Shown here piece after piece: positions 1 through 6,241 of a DNA stretch of 6,638 bases. How positions within the stretch are numbered: the stretch's first letter is position 1; each line of letters starts with the position of its first letter. Under the pieces are notes generated by a model. It had not been told where the DNA came from. It ran no database searches and saw only the letters and a program-made list of their open reading frames with translations. This DNA is from Acidobacteriota bacterium. Its GTDB lineage: Bacteria > Acidobacteriota > Terriglobia > UBA7540. Location of the stretch: positions 1-6,638 of the forward strand of contig JAJYJL010000474.1 in assembly GCA_021789565.1 (NCBI GenBank), given 5' to 3'. The position numbers and the translations under genes are program-made.

Positions 1-711
1 CAGGTGAGGCGTGAACGTAAAATCTTTTTCCGCCAGATCCAGAGCCTGAAGCATCTCCGGCACGTGCCGATGATTGAAAAGCCCGTAGGCGCGGCAGTTT
101 TCATTGACTTCAACAAAGTGCAGTTTTTCGCTCAAGCCGCGGCCTGCCCCGCTGGCGCCCGATTTCGAATCCGAAATGATCCCGGCCTTTTCGTCAATCC
201 AGCCGTTCCGCAATACGGGAACTAGCGCCAGAATCACTGAGGCGGCGTAGCAACCCGGATTGGCCACCAGGCGGGCTTTGGCAACGCGCTCAGCATTCAG
301 TTCCGTCAAGCCGTAGACAGCCTCTTCTAATGCGTCGTGCGCGTGGTGCTCGAACCCGTACCAGCGGGGATAAGCAGTTGAGTCCTTCAGACGGAAGGCT
401 GCGCTCAGGTCAACCACGCGAAGGCCGCGCGCCAGAAGCGCCGGGGCGATCTCAAGTGCCGTCTCGTGCGGGGTAGCCAGGAAGACCATGTCAACTTCCG
501 AAGGCGTGAGAGTCTCTACCGAGAGGGGCTGGCAGAGCACCGAGAACTTTCCCCTCAGAGTTGGGTGCGAATGCTCAATGGGGAACTCTTTTTTCCCGTC
601 CCGCCCGGACGACATCAGCCTGGTCACGCGCGCCTGCGGATGGCGAGAAAGCAGGCGCAGGAGTTCCAGCCCCGCATAGCCCGTCGCGCCGGCAACGGCT
701 ACCCGGACCAC
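1..711 (-). CDS. argC: N-acetyl-gamma-glutamyl-phosphate reductase, C-terminus beyond window
   Basis: ArgC catalyses the third step of arginine biosynthesis, the NADPH-dependent reduction of N-acetyl-glutamyl-phosphate to the semialdehyde, in the cytosol. The 237 visible residues begin with a Rossmann nucleotide-binding strand and glycine-rich turn (GATGYAG, residues 8-14). The catalytic cysteine lies in NPGCY (Cys154), and the later DSKSGASGAGR (181-191) and HRH (214-216) motifs are those of the family. ArgC proteins are usually about 340 residues, so roughly the last 100 lie off the left edge. I chose the GTG at 711 because it gives the typical short N-terminus MVRVAVAGATGY and has an AAGG element about 10 nt upstream. 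An in-frame GTG at 774 would add 21 residues unlike the family; the frame closes with TAA at 796-798. A promoter and ArgR-like operator lie upstream. It is divergent from the amidotransferase gene. Identification is very secure; the start is less so. Confidence 0.97.
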   Translation of the reverse strand, partial: MVRVAVAGATGYAGLELLRLLSRHPQARVTRLMSSGRDGKKEFPIEHSHPTLRGKFSVLCQPLSVETLTPSEVDMVFLATPHETALEIAPALLARGLRVVDLSAAFRLKDSTAYPRWYGFEHHAHDALEEAVYGLTELNAERVAKARLVANPGCYAASVILALVPVLRNGWIDEKAGIISDSKSGASGAGRGLSEKLHFVEVNENCRAYGLFNHRHVPEMLQALDLAEKDFTFTPHL

Positions 712-788
712 GCTTGTTGTACCTTCGTGTTTGGTATGAGCGCTGAAGGTTTCGGCCTCGGTTATCGCCTTCACGGATTTGCCCGACA

Positions 789-821
789 GGAATATTTATG
801 CATCATACGCATAATTATGTT
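789..821 (-). promoter_or_regulatory. Putative ArgR operator (two ARG-box-like palindromes) upstream of argC
   Basis: On the minus strand, 802-789 reads TGCATAAATATTCC, matching 12 of 14 core positions of the E. coli ARG-box consensus TGAATWWWWATTCA. Just upstream, 819-810 is a perfect 10-bp palindrome, CATAATTATG, inside a second box-like sequence. The two centres are 19 bp apart, slightly less than the roughly 21 bp usual for paired ARG boxes. The AT-rich block stands out from GC-rich surroundings and lies at and just downstream of the predicted argC transcription start, a position where a bound repressor would block transcription. ArgR control of argC is well known in other bacteria. That ArgR acts here is inferred, since no argR gene is in the window. 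Confidence 0.5.
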
Positions 822-848
822 TCTACTTGAATCAGCTGGCCCTGTCAA
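820..848 (-). promoter_or_regulatory. Putative sigma70-type promoter of argC
   Basis: Reading the minus strand, a perfect -35 hexamer TTGACA (848-843) is followed after 17 bp by TAGAAA (825-820), a 4 of 6 match to TATAAT. This places the transcription start near 813, about 100 nt before the GTG start of argC and overlapping the ArgR-like palindromes. A second -10-like hexamer, TATGAT (807-802), sits inside the operator region but has no good -35 partner. Confidence 0.45.
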
Positions 849-921
849 GGGAAAATAGTGACCTCCCGGCGGGGCATGGCCGGAAAAAAGAAGGGGGCCG
901 GACGAGGCAGATTGCCAGACC

Positions 922-1647
922 GTGAAAATCGCAATTTCGATACCAGAAAAGGAAAAACCAAAGGGCCAGGAATCGCCCTATTTTAAGGCCCTGGTGGCCG
1001 CGGGAGCCCGGGCCGAGGAAATCGAGGTAATTATGCCTCCGGGGAACGGGCTCCCATCGTCAGGCGATTTTGACGGAATTGTTCTGGCGGGCGGAGAAGA
1101 CGTTGACCCTGATCTTTATGGTGAGCCTGTTAAGTACGAAAGCGTCAAAATCAACCGCCCACGTGACGACTTTGAACTGGCCCTGATGGATAAAGGGATG
1201 CGCTCCGAGTTGCCAATCCTGGGCATCTGCCTGGGATCACAATTGATCAATGTCCGGTTTGGCGGAACGCTTTACCAGGATCTAAAAAACGATACGGGGC
1301 TCGAACGCGATCACCGGCAGCAAGGCAGCCGCAGCGCCACGGCTCATTCTGTAACTGTGACGGAACCGAATTCCCTGATGGAAGGCCTGGTTACTGGCAA
1401 CTGCCCTGTGAACAGCCTTCATCACCAGGCCATCAGGCGTCTGGGCAGAGGACTGAAAGTTACAGCCCATTCAGAAGACGGTTTGATTGAGGCGGTGGAA
1501 CTGGCGGATGAGTATCCCTTTTTTCTGGCCGTCCAATGGCACCCGGAAGAAATGGTAGCCGAGCATCCTGAGCAGTTGAAAATCTTTGAGCGGTTTGTCG
1601 CGCAGTGCCGGGAGCATGCAGCGAAGAAGACGGCGTCCCTGCCTTAA
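922..1647 (+). CDS. PuuD/C26-family gamma-glutamyl hydrolase (class I glutamine amidotransferase fold)
   Basis: This 241-residue cytosolic protein has the class I glutamine amidotransferase fold. The nucleophile is Cys103 in GICLGSQ, and the other catalytic residues are His207 and Glu209 in QWHPEE. The GGEDVDP turn (57-63), the NRPRDDFELAL stretch (78-88) and SLHHQAI (165-171) point to peptidase family C26, which includes PuuD (gamma-glutamyl-GABA hydrolase of putrescine breakdown). Its true substrate cannot be read from sequence; it should cleave a gamma-glutamyl amide bond. Family members commonly have GICRG at the nucleophile; here Leu104 replaces the Arg, as in several biosynthetic amidotransferases. 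The GTG start gives a sensible N-terminus (MKIAISIPE) and no ATG lies between it and the in-frame stop at 859-861; the nearest GAGG (904-907) is rather far upstream. No other polyamine gene is visible. It is divergent from argC and 42 bp upstream of the glycosylase gene, so probably co-transcribed with it. Confidence 0.88.
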   Translation: MKIAISIPEKEKPKGQESPYFKALVAAGARAEEIEVIMPPGNGLPSSGDFDGIVLAGGEDVDPDLYGEPVKYESVKINRPRDDFELALMDKGMRSELPILGICLGSQLINVRFGGTLYQDLKNDTGLERDHRQQGSRSATAHSVTVTEPNSLMEGLVTGNCPVNSLHHQAIRRLGRGLKVTAHSEDGLIEAVELADEYPFFLAVQWHPEEMVAEHPEQLKIFERFVAQCREHAAKKTASLP

Positions 1648-1679
1648 TTTCATTTAAGTTCTCTTTGATTCCTTCAGCG

Positions 1680-1683
1680 AGGG
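1680..1683 (+). promoter_or_regulatory. Ribosome binding site supporting the TTG start of the glycosylase gene
   Basis: AGGG, part of GAGGG at 1679-1683, lies 6 nt before the TTG at 1690. The frame is closed upstream by a TGA at 1666-1668 with no ATG or GTG in between. A later start would remove strand residues before the catalytic GFNPG motif, so the TTG is the best choice. Confidence 0.45.
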
Positions 1684-1689
1684 CCAAGC

Positions 1690-2193
1690 TTGTATCTCCC
1701 TTTGCCCGACTATTTGCACCCCGGGTTGAGGCTTGTGTTTGTCGGGTTTAATCCCGGCAAGCGCTCGGCCATGATTGGGCACTATTACGCAGGCAGGGGC
1801 AACCAGTTCTGGAACTTCCTCTACGAATCGGGGCTGACGCCGGTCAGGCTGGCCCCGGAAGAGGACCATCGCCTGTTGGAATTTGGTTTTGGTTTGACCG
1901 ATCTCGTCAAGCGTTGGTCCCGGTCTATCAGCGATCTGGATAAATCAGATTTTAATCAGGGCGTCCCTGCACTCAAAGCGAAACTGCTCCGCGCGTCTCC
2001 CGAAGTCATCGCCTTCAATGGCAAGACAGCATTCGAGAAATTCCAAGGCCAAAAAGCGAATCTGGGAGAGCAAAGGGCCCGGTTTGGAAACTCGCGAATT
2101 TACGTCTTGCCCTCAACCAGTGGCCGCAACGGCAGCCTTTCGCGCTCGCAAAAGCTCGGTTACTTTTGCCGACTTAAACTCTGGCTGGGGTAA
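1690..2193 (+). CDS. mug: G/U(T) mismatch-specific uracil-DNA glycosylase, Mug/TDG family
   Basis: Mug-type enzymes (family 2 uracil-DNA glycosylases) remove uracil, ethenocytosine and sometimes thymine mispaired with guanine, starting base-excision repair. The 167 residues match the family length (E. coli Mug is 168). Motif 1 is GFNPGKRSA (19-27), with Asn21 at the position of the catalytic Asn of E. coli GINPG. It is followed by the family-typical AGRGNQFWNFLYESGLTP (34-51), FGLTDLVKR (67-75) and AFNGKTAFEKF (108-118). Motif 2, the loop that penetrates the helix, reads PSTSGRNGSLSR (141-152) where E. coli has NPSGLSR, a few residues longer. The start is TTG, backed by a ribosome binding site. 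It sits 42 bp after the C26 hydrolase gene and 123 bp before the macro-domain gene, all on one strand. In the 123-bp gap I see no convincing terminator or promoter. Family assignment is secure; preference for U, T or damaged bases is not predictable. Confidence 0.93.
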   Translation: MYLPLPDYLHPGLRLVFVGFNPGKRSAMIGHYYAGRGNQFWNFLYESGLTPVRLAPEEDHRLLEFGFGLTDLVKRWSRSISDLDKSDFNQGVPALKAKLLRASPEVIAFNGKTAFEKFQGQKANLGEQRARFGNSRIYVLPSTSGRNGSLSRSQKLGYFCRLKLWLG

Positions 2194-2316
2194 CGTTCCT
2201 CAAGGGGCCCATCACCAGTGGCGAGCCCACTTTTCCCGGAGTGATCGAAGTACTAGCCACAAGCGCCCGTCTCAGTTATTCTTGCAGTAACTTAGACTCA
2301 AACAAACCGAGGAAAT

Positions 2317-2853
2317 ATGCCGGCCAGGATTTACTTGATGAAAGGCGATATCACAGAAGTTGAGGTTGATGCGATTGTCAACGCTGCCAACAACGACCTG
2401 GTGCTGGGAGCCGGAGTCGCCGGCGCTATTCGGAGCAAAGGCGGTCCGCGAATCCAGGAGGAATGCGACCGCATCGGGTCAATCCGCCTGGGCGAAGCTG
2501 CAGTGACCACGGCGGGAAACCTGAAGGCCTATTACGTGATCCACGCGGCCAGCATGCAGTTGGGTGGGAGAACTACCGCTGAGTCATTGCGGAACTCGAC
2601 GCGGAATAGCCTGCTTCGCGCCGAGGAAAAGGGATTCAAGACGATTGCCTTTCCGGCCATCGGAACGGGAATTGCTGGTTTTCCTACACAAGAATGCGCG
2701 GAAATTATGATCGGCGAAGTGCTTGAACACCTTAAATCGCGCACCAGCCTGGAGAAGATTTACTTTGTGCTCTATGACGACGCGGCGCTGAAGACCTTTG
2801 AGGAAAATTACAGGAAATTTACTGGCCACGCACCTGCCGTCGAGGCGTCTTAA
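2317..2853 (+). CDS. Macro-domain ADP-ribose-binding/hydrolysing protein
   Basis: Macro domains bind ADP-ribose. Many bacterial members remove it from proteins, from O-acetyl-ADP-ribose or, in DarG/TARG1-like types, from nucleic acid. The 178-residue protein is a single macro domain. Visible motifs are GDIT (10-13) contacting the adenine side, NAAN (22-25), the glycine loop GAGVAGAI (31-38), the strand YYVIHAA (72-78) and the phosphate loop GTGIAGFP (116-123). The loop lacks the Asp of MacroD-type GVDxAI enzymes and resembles Af1521-like proteins, so hydrolytic activity is less certain than binding. The ATG has a GAGG (2309-2312) four nt upstream, a close but workable spacing. The last dozen residues (after FTGHAP) are a low-conservation tail. 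It follows the DNA glycosylase gene on the same strand and converges on the M1-like gene. No ADP-ribosyltransferase is in view as a partner. Confidence 0.95.
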   Translation: MPARIYLMKGDITEVEVDAIVNAANNDLVLGAGVAGAIRSKGGPRIQEECDRIGSIRLGEAAVTTAGNLKAYYVIHAASMQLGGRTTAESLRNSTRNSLLRAEEKGFKTIAFPAIGTGIAGFPTQECAEIMIGEVLEHLKSRTSLEKIYFVLYDDAALKTFEENYRKFTGHAPAVEAS

Positions 2854-2879
2854 AGCGGAGCTGGAGCCTGCCAAGTTTG

Positions 2880-2897
2880 GAATCGGGCGGGCGATTC
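2880..2897. terminator. Stem-loop in the convergent gap, possible terminator
   Basis: GAATCG (2880-2885) and CGATTC (2892-2897) form a perfect 6-bp stem around the loop GGCGGG, in the 53-bp gap between the convergent macro-domain and M1-like genes. On the plus strand only a short TTTT follows (2905-2908), seven bases after the stem, and the minus strand has no T-run. It is therefore not a textbook intrinsic terminator. Position between convergent stop codons is the main support. Confidence 0.32.
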
Positions 2898-2906
2898 AGA
2901 CCCCTT

Positions 2907-4934
2907 TTATCCGATGGCACGGTTCTGATCAGAGTAAGGCTTCTTGATGTACTGGTCGGCCTGCTCCTGAGCACCGCCGGTATCATCTCTTGTCTGCTTG
3001 GCCCGCTGATATTCATTCAAGGCGCGGTCCCGCTGCCCGGTAGCGTCGAAAATCATTCCAAGACTCAAATGTGCCCAGACCTCGATCCATTTGGGCTGAA
3101 GGTTGCCATCGAGGGCAGCCCGCATTTCTTCTGCCGCGGCATTGTAGTTGTGGAGGCGGAAATAGATCTGACCCAGGCGGAAGTGGGCGAGCGAATTGTT
3201 TTTGTTCTGCCCCACCACCATCTGGTATTGCTTCACGGCTTCCAGGTAGGCCTGTTCGGCGACAAGTTGGTCGCCACGGGCGATTTCCACTTCTGTCCGG
3301 ATATTGTCGGTCATCTTCAGGATGTGGCTGCCGGGATCGACCTCGACATGGGTTGGTCTGGTGACTGTGTTCACCGTAAAATCTGCCGTGGTACCCACCA
3401 TTTGGACTCTTTCATTGATGGGCCTGCGTCCCTCGGAGTTGACTCGCACCTCCACGGGCATTCGGAAGATGTCGAGGTCCTGCTGGATTTTGCCAACCAC
3501 CTGATAGTGGTTTGCCACGCGGTAGATGGCCCAGGAATCCTTGAACTGCGGCACGCCGGTGGAACTGACCCACTGGGCAAAAAAGTAAGTCAGTTTGTCA
3601 TTGCTGGCCTGCTCGACGGTTTTCTCAAAATCCATCGTGCTGATGGATTTCCAAGCGTACTGCTGGACCACCTCGTGCAGGGCCTTGGTGAACGCATCAT
3701 CGCCAATGACCCATCGCAGCATGTGGAAAACCATCGCACCCTTCTGCGCCACAATAGATTGGTATTGTGGAGTAAAAGGCTGGAGCGATCCGGCCTGGCT
3801 GATCGCGGCTGTCTCTTCGTGGGTGAGGGCCCCGGTGGCAGTCGAGGGCATCTGGTTTTCAAACGTTGTTTCTCCTTGCGACTGCTCAATGTAAAGCGCC
3901 GAGGAATAGAGAGAAAGTCCGTCGTCGAGGAAGGCGTCGTCGGGCGTCGCGGGACTGACGAGGCACAGCCACCATTGGCGGGCTATTTCATGGGCCAGAA
4001 GCTGCTCGTTCACGGGCGAGGTGAATCCCCGCGAAGCAAGAGCGACAATTCCGGGCGAAGAGTAACCACCCACTGTGTCATTCGCAATCTCGACAACTGC
4101 CAGATTGCCGTTTGGCAGTGACCCGAACTTGTTGGAGTAAAAGCTCAGGATCTTAGCCGCAGTCGCCCCGTAGTCGGCCGCGTAATTCTCATGGCCCGGT
4201 TTCAGGAAGAGATAGACGTTGGCGCCAAAAGCGGTCTCGTGCTGGACCGAATAGTCGCCCGCATAAAAGGTGCCCGGAAAAGATGACTGACCGAACTCGA
4301 ATGAGTAGGTAGTGTTGCCTCCCTGGTCCACGGCCGGCGATGGCGCTCCCGAGGCGATGACAGTTTCACCGGTTGGCACGGTGACGTGCAAAGTAGCCGC
4401 AAAGCGTTGGTAGCCAGGTCTGACCACCGGGAACCAGCGTCCGGGATAGAGCAGATAGGATCCTTCAGGGCCCACGTAAGAAAGCTTCAGGCCCTCGACG
4501 GGGCTTCCATCTGCCGTTCCAAGACCTCCCTTGTAACTGATGCTGATGGACGAAGCCTGCCCCACAGTAACAGGTCCGGCAAGATTGACCTGGAGACTCA
4601 AGCCATTCTGCTGGTAGGGAACATTTGCTCCTGTCGAGTCCACAATTTTCTGCACTCGCAACGCGCTGTTCAACTCAAAATTGAGCTGGCTGATGCTGGT
4701 CTGCGGTACAAAATCAATCCGGGCGGTGGCATCAAGGATGTGGGTAGTGGGAAACAATTGAACGGTGATGTCGTATTTCTTGACGGCAATCTGTGCAGGA
4801 TCGGCAGCCAATGCCCTCGAGGATCCGCAAAGAAGGATCAGCGCCAGCAGGCCGGCCGTTTTCGAGCAGCAGGCGTTTACAGGGCGGTATTTCAAGGCCC
4901 CCGTTAATCTGCAAAACCAAGCGGCGTGCTTCAT
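2907..4934 (-). CDS. Secreted M1-aminopeptidase-like protein with C-terminal TPRs, probable pseudopeptidase
   Basis: The 675-residue product begins with an export signal: a long n-region, a hydrophobic core GLLALILLCGSS (28-39) and a likely cleavage after ALA (41-43), so it is probably periplasmic. Residues about 50-228 resemble the M1 N-terminal beta domain and 235-460 the thermolysin-like domain, with M1 landmarks AYSSPG-like GGYSSPG, LLAHEIA, LVSPATPDDA and QKGAMVFHMLR. Residues about 548-652 look like three TPR helices pairs (protein interaction). The zinc site is broken: HEIAR (315-319) replaces HExxH, with Arg319 for the second His ligand; Asp338 stands 19 residues later in place of the Glu ligand; Ala396 replaces the Tyr of YxKG. 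No GxMEN motif is visible. The reading frame is long and intact, so loss of catalysis seems selected rather than decay. A TTG at 4985 would add 17 residues but overlaps a -10-like element; a TTG at 4895 is another option. It lies 137 bp after lpxB on the same strand. Real M1 relatives hydrolyse N-terminal residues; here a binding role is inferred. Confidence 0.88.
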   Translation of the reverse strand: MKHAAWFCRLTGALKYRPVNACCSKTAGLLALILLCGSSRALAADPAQIAVKKYDITVQLFPTTHILDATARIDFVPQTSISQLNFELNSALRVQKIVDSTGANVPYQQNGLSLQVNLAGPVTVGQASSISISYKGGLGTADGSPVEGLKLSYVGPEGSYLLYPGRWFPVVRPGYQRFAATLHVTVPTGETVIASGAPSPAVDQGGNTTYSFEFGQSSFPGTFYAGDYSVQHETAFGANVYLFLKPGHENYAADYGATAAKILSFYSNKFGSLPNGNLAVVEIANDTVGGYSSPGIVALASRGFTSPVNEQLLAHEIARQWWLCLVSPATPDDAFLDDGLSLYSSALYIEQSQGETTFENQMPSTATGALTHEETAAISQAGSLQPFTPQYQSIVAQKGAMVFHMLRWVIGDDAFTKALHEVVQQYAWKSISTMDFEKTVEQASNDKLTYFFAQWVSSTGVPQFKDSWAIYRVANHYQVVGKIQQDLDIFRMPVEVRVNSEGRRPINERVQMVGTTADFTVNTVTRPTHVEVDPGSHILKMTDNIRTEVEIARGDQLVAEQAYLEAVKQYQMVVGQNKNNSLAHFRLGQIYFRLHNYNAAAEEMRAALDGNLQPKWIEVWAHLSLGMIFDATGQRDRALNEYQRAKQTRDDTGGAQEQADQYIKKPYSDQNRAIG

Positions 4935-4976
4935 ATCAGGATTCAAGCCTTTCAAAAGAAAACGGCAACACCATTG

Positions 4977-4982
4977 ATAATA
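4977..4982 (-). promoter_or_regulatory. Possible -10 element for the M1-like gene
   Basis: TATTAT on the minus strand (5 of 6 to TATAAT) lies in the gap after lpxB. Only a poor -35 (TTCCAC, 3 of 6) is found at 17 bp. If used, transcription would start near 4970, giving a leader of about 36 nt to the ATG at 4934 and ruling out the TTG at 4985. Confidence 0.27.
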
Positions 4983-5071
4983 CAATCCCCGGCAGGGCGG
5001 TGGAACGGTTGATCACAAAAAAACACATTTCTCAGCCCCGGGAGTTATTGTGCCCTAATTGCAAGGATGCC

Positions 5072-6241
5072 TTAATCGCCCTTCAGGGATGCCTTAGGTT
5101 CCTCAATATAACGAGTTATAGCATCGGCGGCGCGGCCGACGGCGCCGCCTTTACCGAGCCGCAGGCGGACTTTTTGAAGGTCTTCGACCATCCTGGCGCG
5201 CGCCCCGTCGTCATCCAGCAATCTTCCTAATTGGGCGGCCAGATTGGCGGCAGTAAAGTCGCCCTGGATCAGTTCCGGGACCGCCGCGTGGCCGGCCAGC
5301 AGGTTGACCATGCTGTAGAACGGAACATCGATCATGATTCTGGCGCACGCCGCAGTGAAGGCGGAAACGCGGTAGACGACAATCATAGGACATTGCTGCA
5401 AGGCGGCCTCAATCGTGGCCGTGCCGCTCGCGACCACGGCAGCGTCAGCGTACCGCAGAGCTTCGCGCGTGGCATTACGGAGTGTCCGCAGAGTCGCTTT
5501 GCCGGTATACCCACCGGCCACCAGAGTTTCCAGCCACCGGGAAGCGATCGTTGGAGCGGAGGCGACGACAAATTGAATGGGGCGGGCCTGCGCCAGGCGA
5601 GCGGCAGCTTCCAGCATTGCAGGAAGATTAAAATCGACCTCTGTTCTTCGGCTCCCGGGCAGCAAAGCGACCGTGGCCGTTTGGGGATCAAGACCTGTAC
5701 GCTTGAAAAATTCCTCACGGGTCTGACTGGGATCAGCCATGTCCACCAGCGGATGGCCAACGCATTCGACGGGAACGCCTGCCTTTTCGTAGATTTCAGT
5801 TTCGAAATCGAAAAGGCAGAGCATCTTGTTAACGCACGCCTTGATTCTCCTGATCCTCCATTTTTTCCAGGCCCAGATCTGCGGGCTGACAAAATAGATG
5901 ACAGGGATATCGTGTTTTTTCAGCCGCTCAGCAAGGCGGAGGTTCAGCGATGGCGAATCGATCAGAATGGCAACCGCCGGTTTTCTCCGGCCCGCTTCCG
6001 CGACCAGGTCCTGCATGGCTCGATAGGCTTTGGGCAACCCGGATACGACTTCGAATATTCCGATCAGCGCGACCTGATGGATATCTACAATGGTTTCAAC
6101 CCCGGCGGAGCGCATGGATTCGCCTCCGCAGCCGAAAACCTCGGCACCGGCGATCCGCGCTTTCAGCGCCTGAGCCAGTTCGGCCCCGTACATATCGCCA
6201 GAGCGCTCACCGGCAACCATTAAGAAACAATTTCTGGACAT
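5072..6241 (-). CDS. lpxB: Lipid-A-disaccharide synthase
   Basis: LpxB (glycosyltransferase family 19) joins UDP-2,3-diacylglucosamine and lipid X into the beta-1,6-linked disaccharide of lipid A at the inner face of the cytoplasmic membrane. The 389 residues equal the family length. Motifs in order are VAGERSGD (9-16), IDSPSLN (94-100), [12 protein letters not shown] (118-129), VGHPLVD (161-167), LPGSRRTEV (194-202), [10 protein letters not shown] (271-280) and the C-terminal [14 protein letters not shown] (313-326). Asp95 matches the catalytic Asp98 of E. coli LpxB; the second Asp of the usual IDAPDFN is Ser98 here. The ATG at 6241 has AGAGGA just upstream. A second in-frame ATG at 6220 overlaps the exporter stop as TAATG but would delete the first beta strand and lacks a ribosome binding site. 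The first 22 bp overlap the end of the ABC exporter gene, implying translational coupling. Presence of this gene shows a diderm able to make lipid A. Confidence 0.98.
   Translation of the reverse strand: MSRNCFLMVAGERSGDMYGAELAQALKARIAGAEVFGCGGESMRSAGVETIVDIHQVALIGIFEVVSGLPKAYRAMQDLVAEAGRRKPAVAILIDSPSLNLRLAERLKKHDIPVIYFVSPQIWAWKKWRIRRIKACVNKMLCLFDFETEIYEKAGVPVECVGHPLVDMADPSQTREEFFKRTGLDPQTATVALLPGSRRTEVDFNLPAMLEAAARLAQARPIQFVVASAPTIASRWLETLVAGGYTGKATLRTLRNATREALRYADAAVVASGTATIEAALQQCPMIVVYRVSAFTAACARIMIDVPFYSMVNLLAGHAAVPELIQGDFTAANLAAQLGRLLDDDGARARMVEDLQKVRLRLGKGGAVGRAADAITRYIEEPKASLKGD

Noticed and set aside
466..858. A 130-codon open frame on the plus strand over the argC start and operator
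   Set aside because: It is antisense to argC motifs GATGYAG onward and has no recognisable domain.
2194..2316. Possible hairpin GGGC/GCCC and promoter in the gap between the glycosylase and macro genes
   Set aside because: The stem is only 4 bp with mismatches inside, and no -35/-10 pair of usable quality was found.
2400..2850. Macro domain as the DarG half of a DarTG toxin-antitoxin pair
   Set aside because: DarG is normally longer with a C-terminal domain and sits beside darT; neither is present here.
2877..4121. A 414-codon open frame on the plus strand opposite the M1-like gene
   Set aside because: It is antisense to a gene with clear M1 and TPR motifs, shows no domain of its own, and long antisense frames are common in GC-rich coding DNA.
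4893..4985. Alternative TTG starts (4985 and 4895) for the M1-like gene
   Set aside because: The 4985 TTG overlaps the -10-like element; the 4895 TTG gives a reasonable signal peptide but its G-rich upstream run is only 2 nt away. The ATG at 4934 is kept as the working start.
5011..5071. T-run on the minus strand (5023-5017) after lpxB as an intrinsic terminator
   Set aside because: The only pairing next to it is a 4-bp CACA/TGTG stem with a loop of about 20 nt, too weak to call.
4386..5230. Overlapping plus-strand frames of 173 and 145 codons opposite the M1 signal peptide and the lpxB 3' end
   Set aside because: Both cover parts of two good minus-strand genes and have no ribosome binding site or family features.
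5231..6223. A 330-codon open frame on the plus strand opposite lpxB
   Set aside because: It mirrors a perfectly recognisable lpxB, and its composition (rich in Arg, Gly, Asp and His) is that of a reverse-frame shadow.
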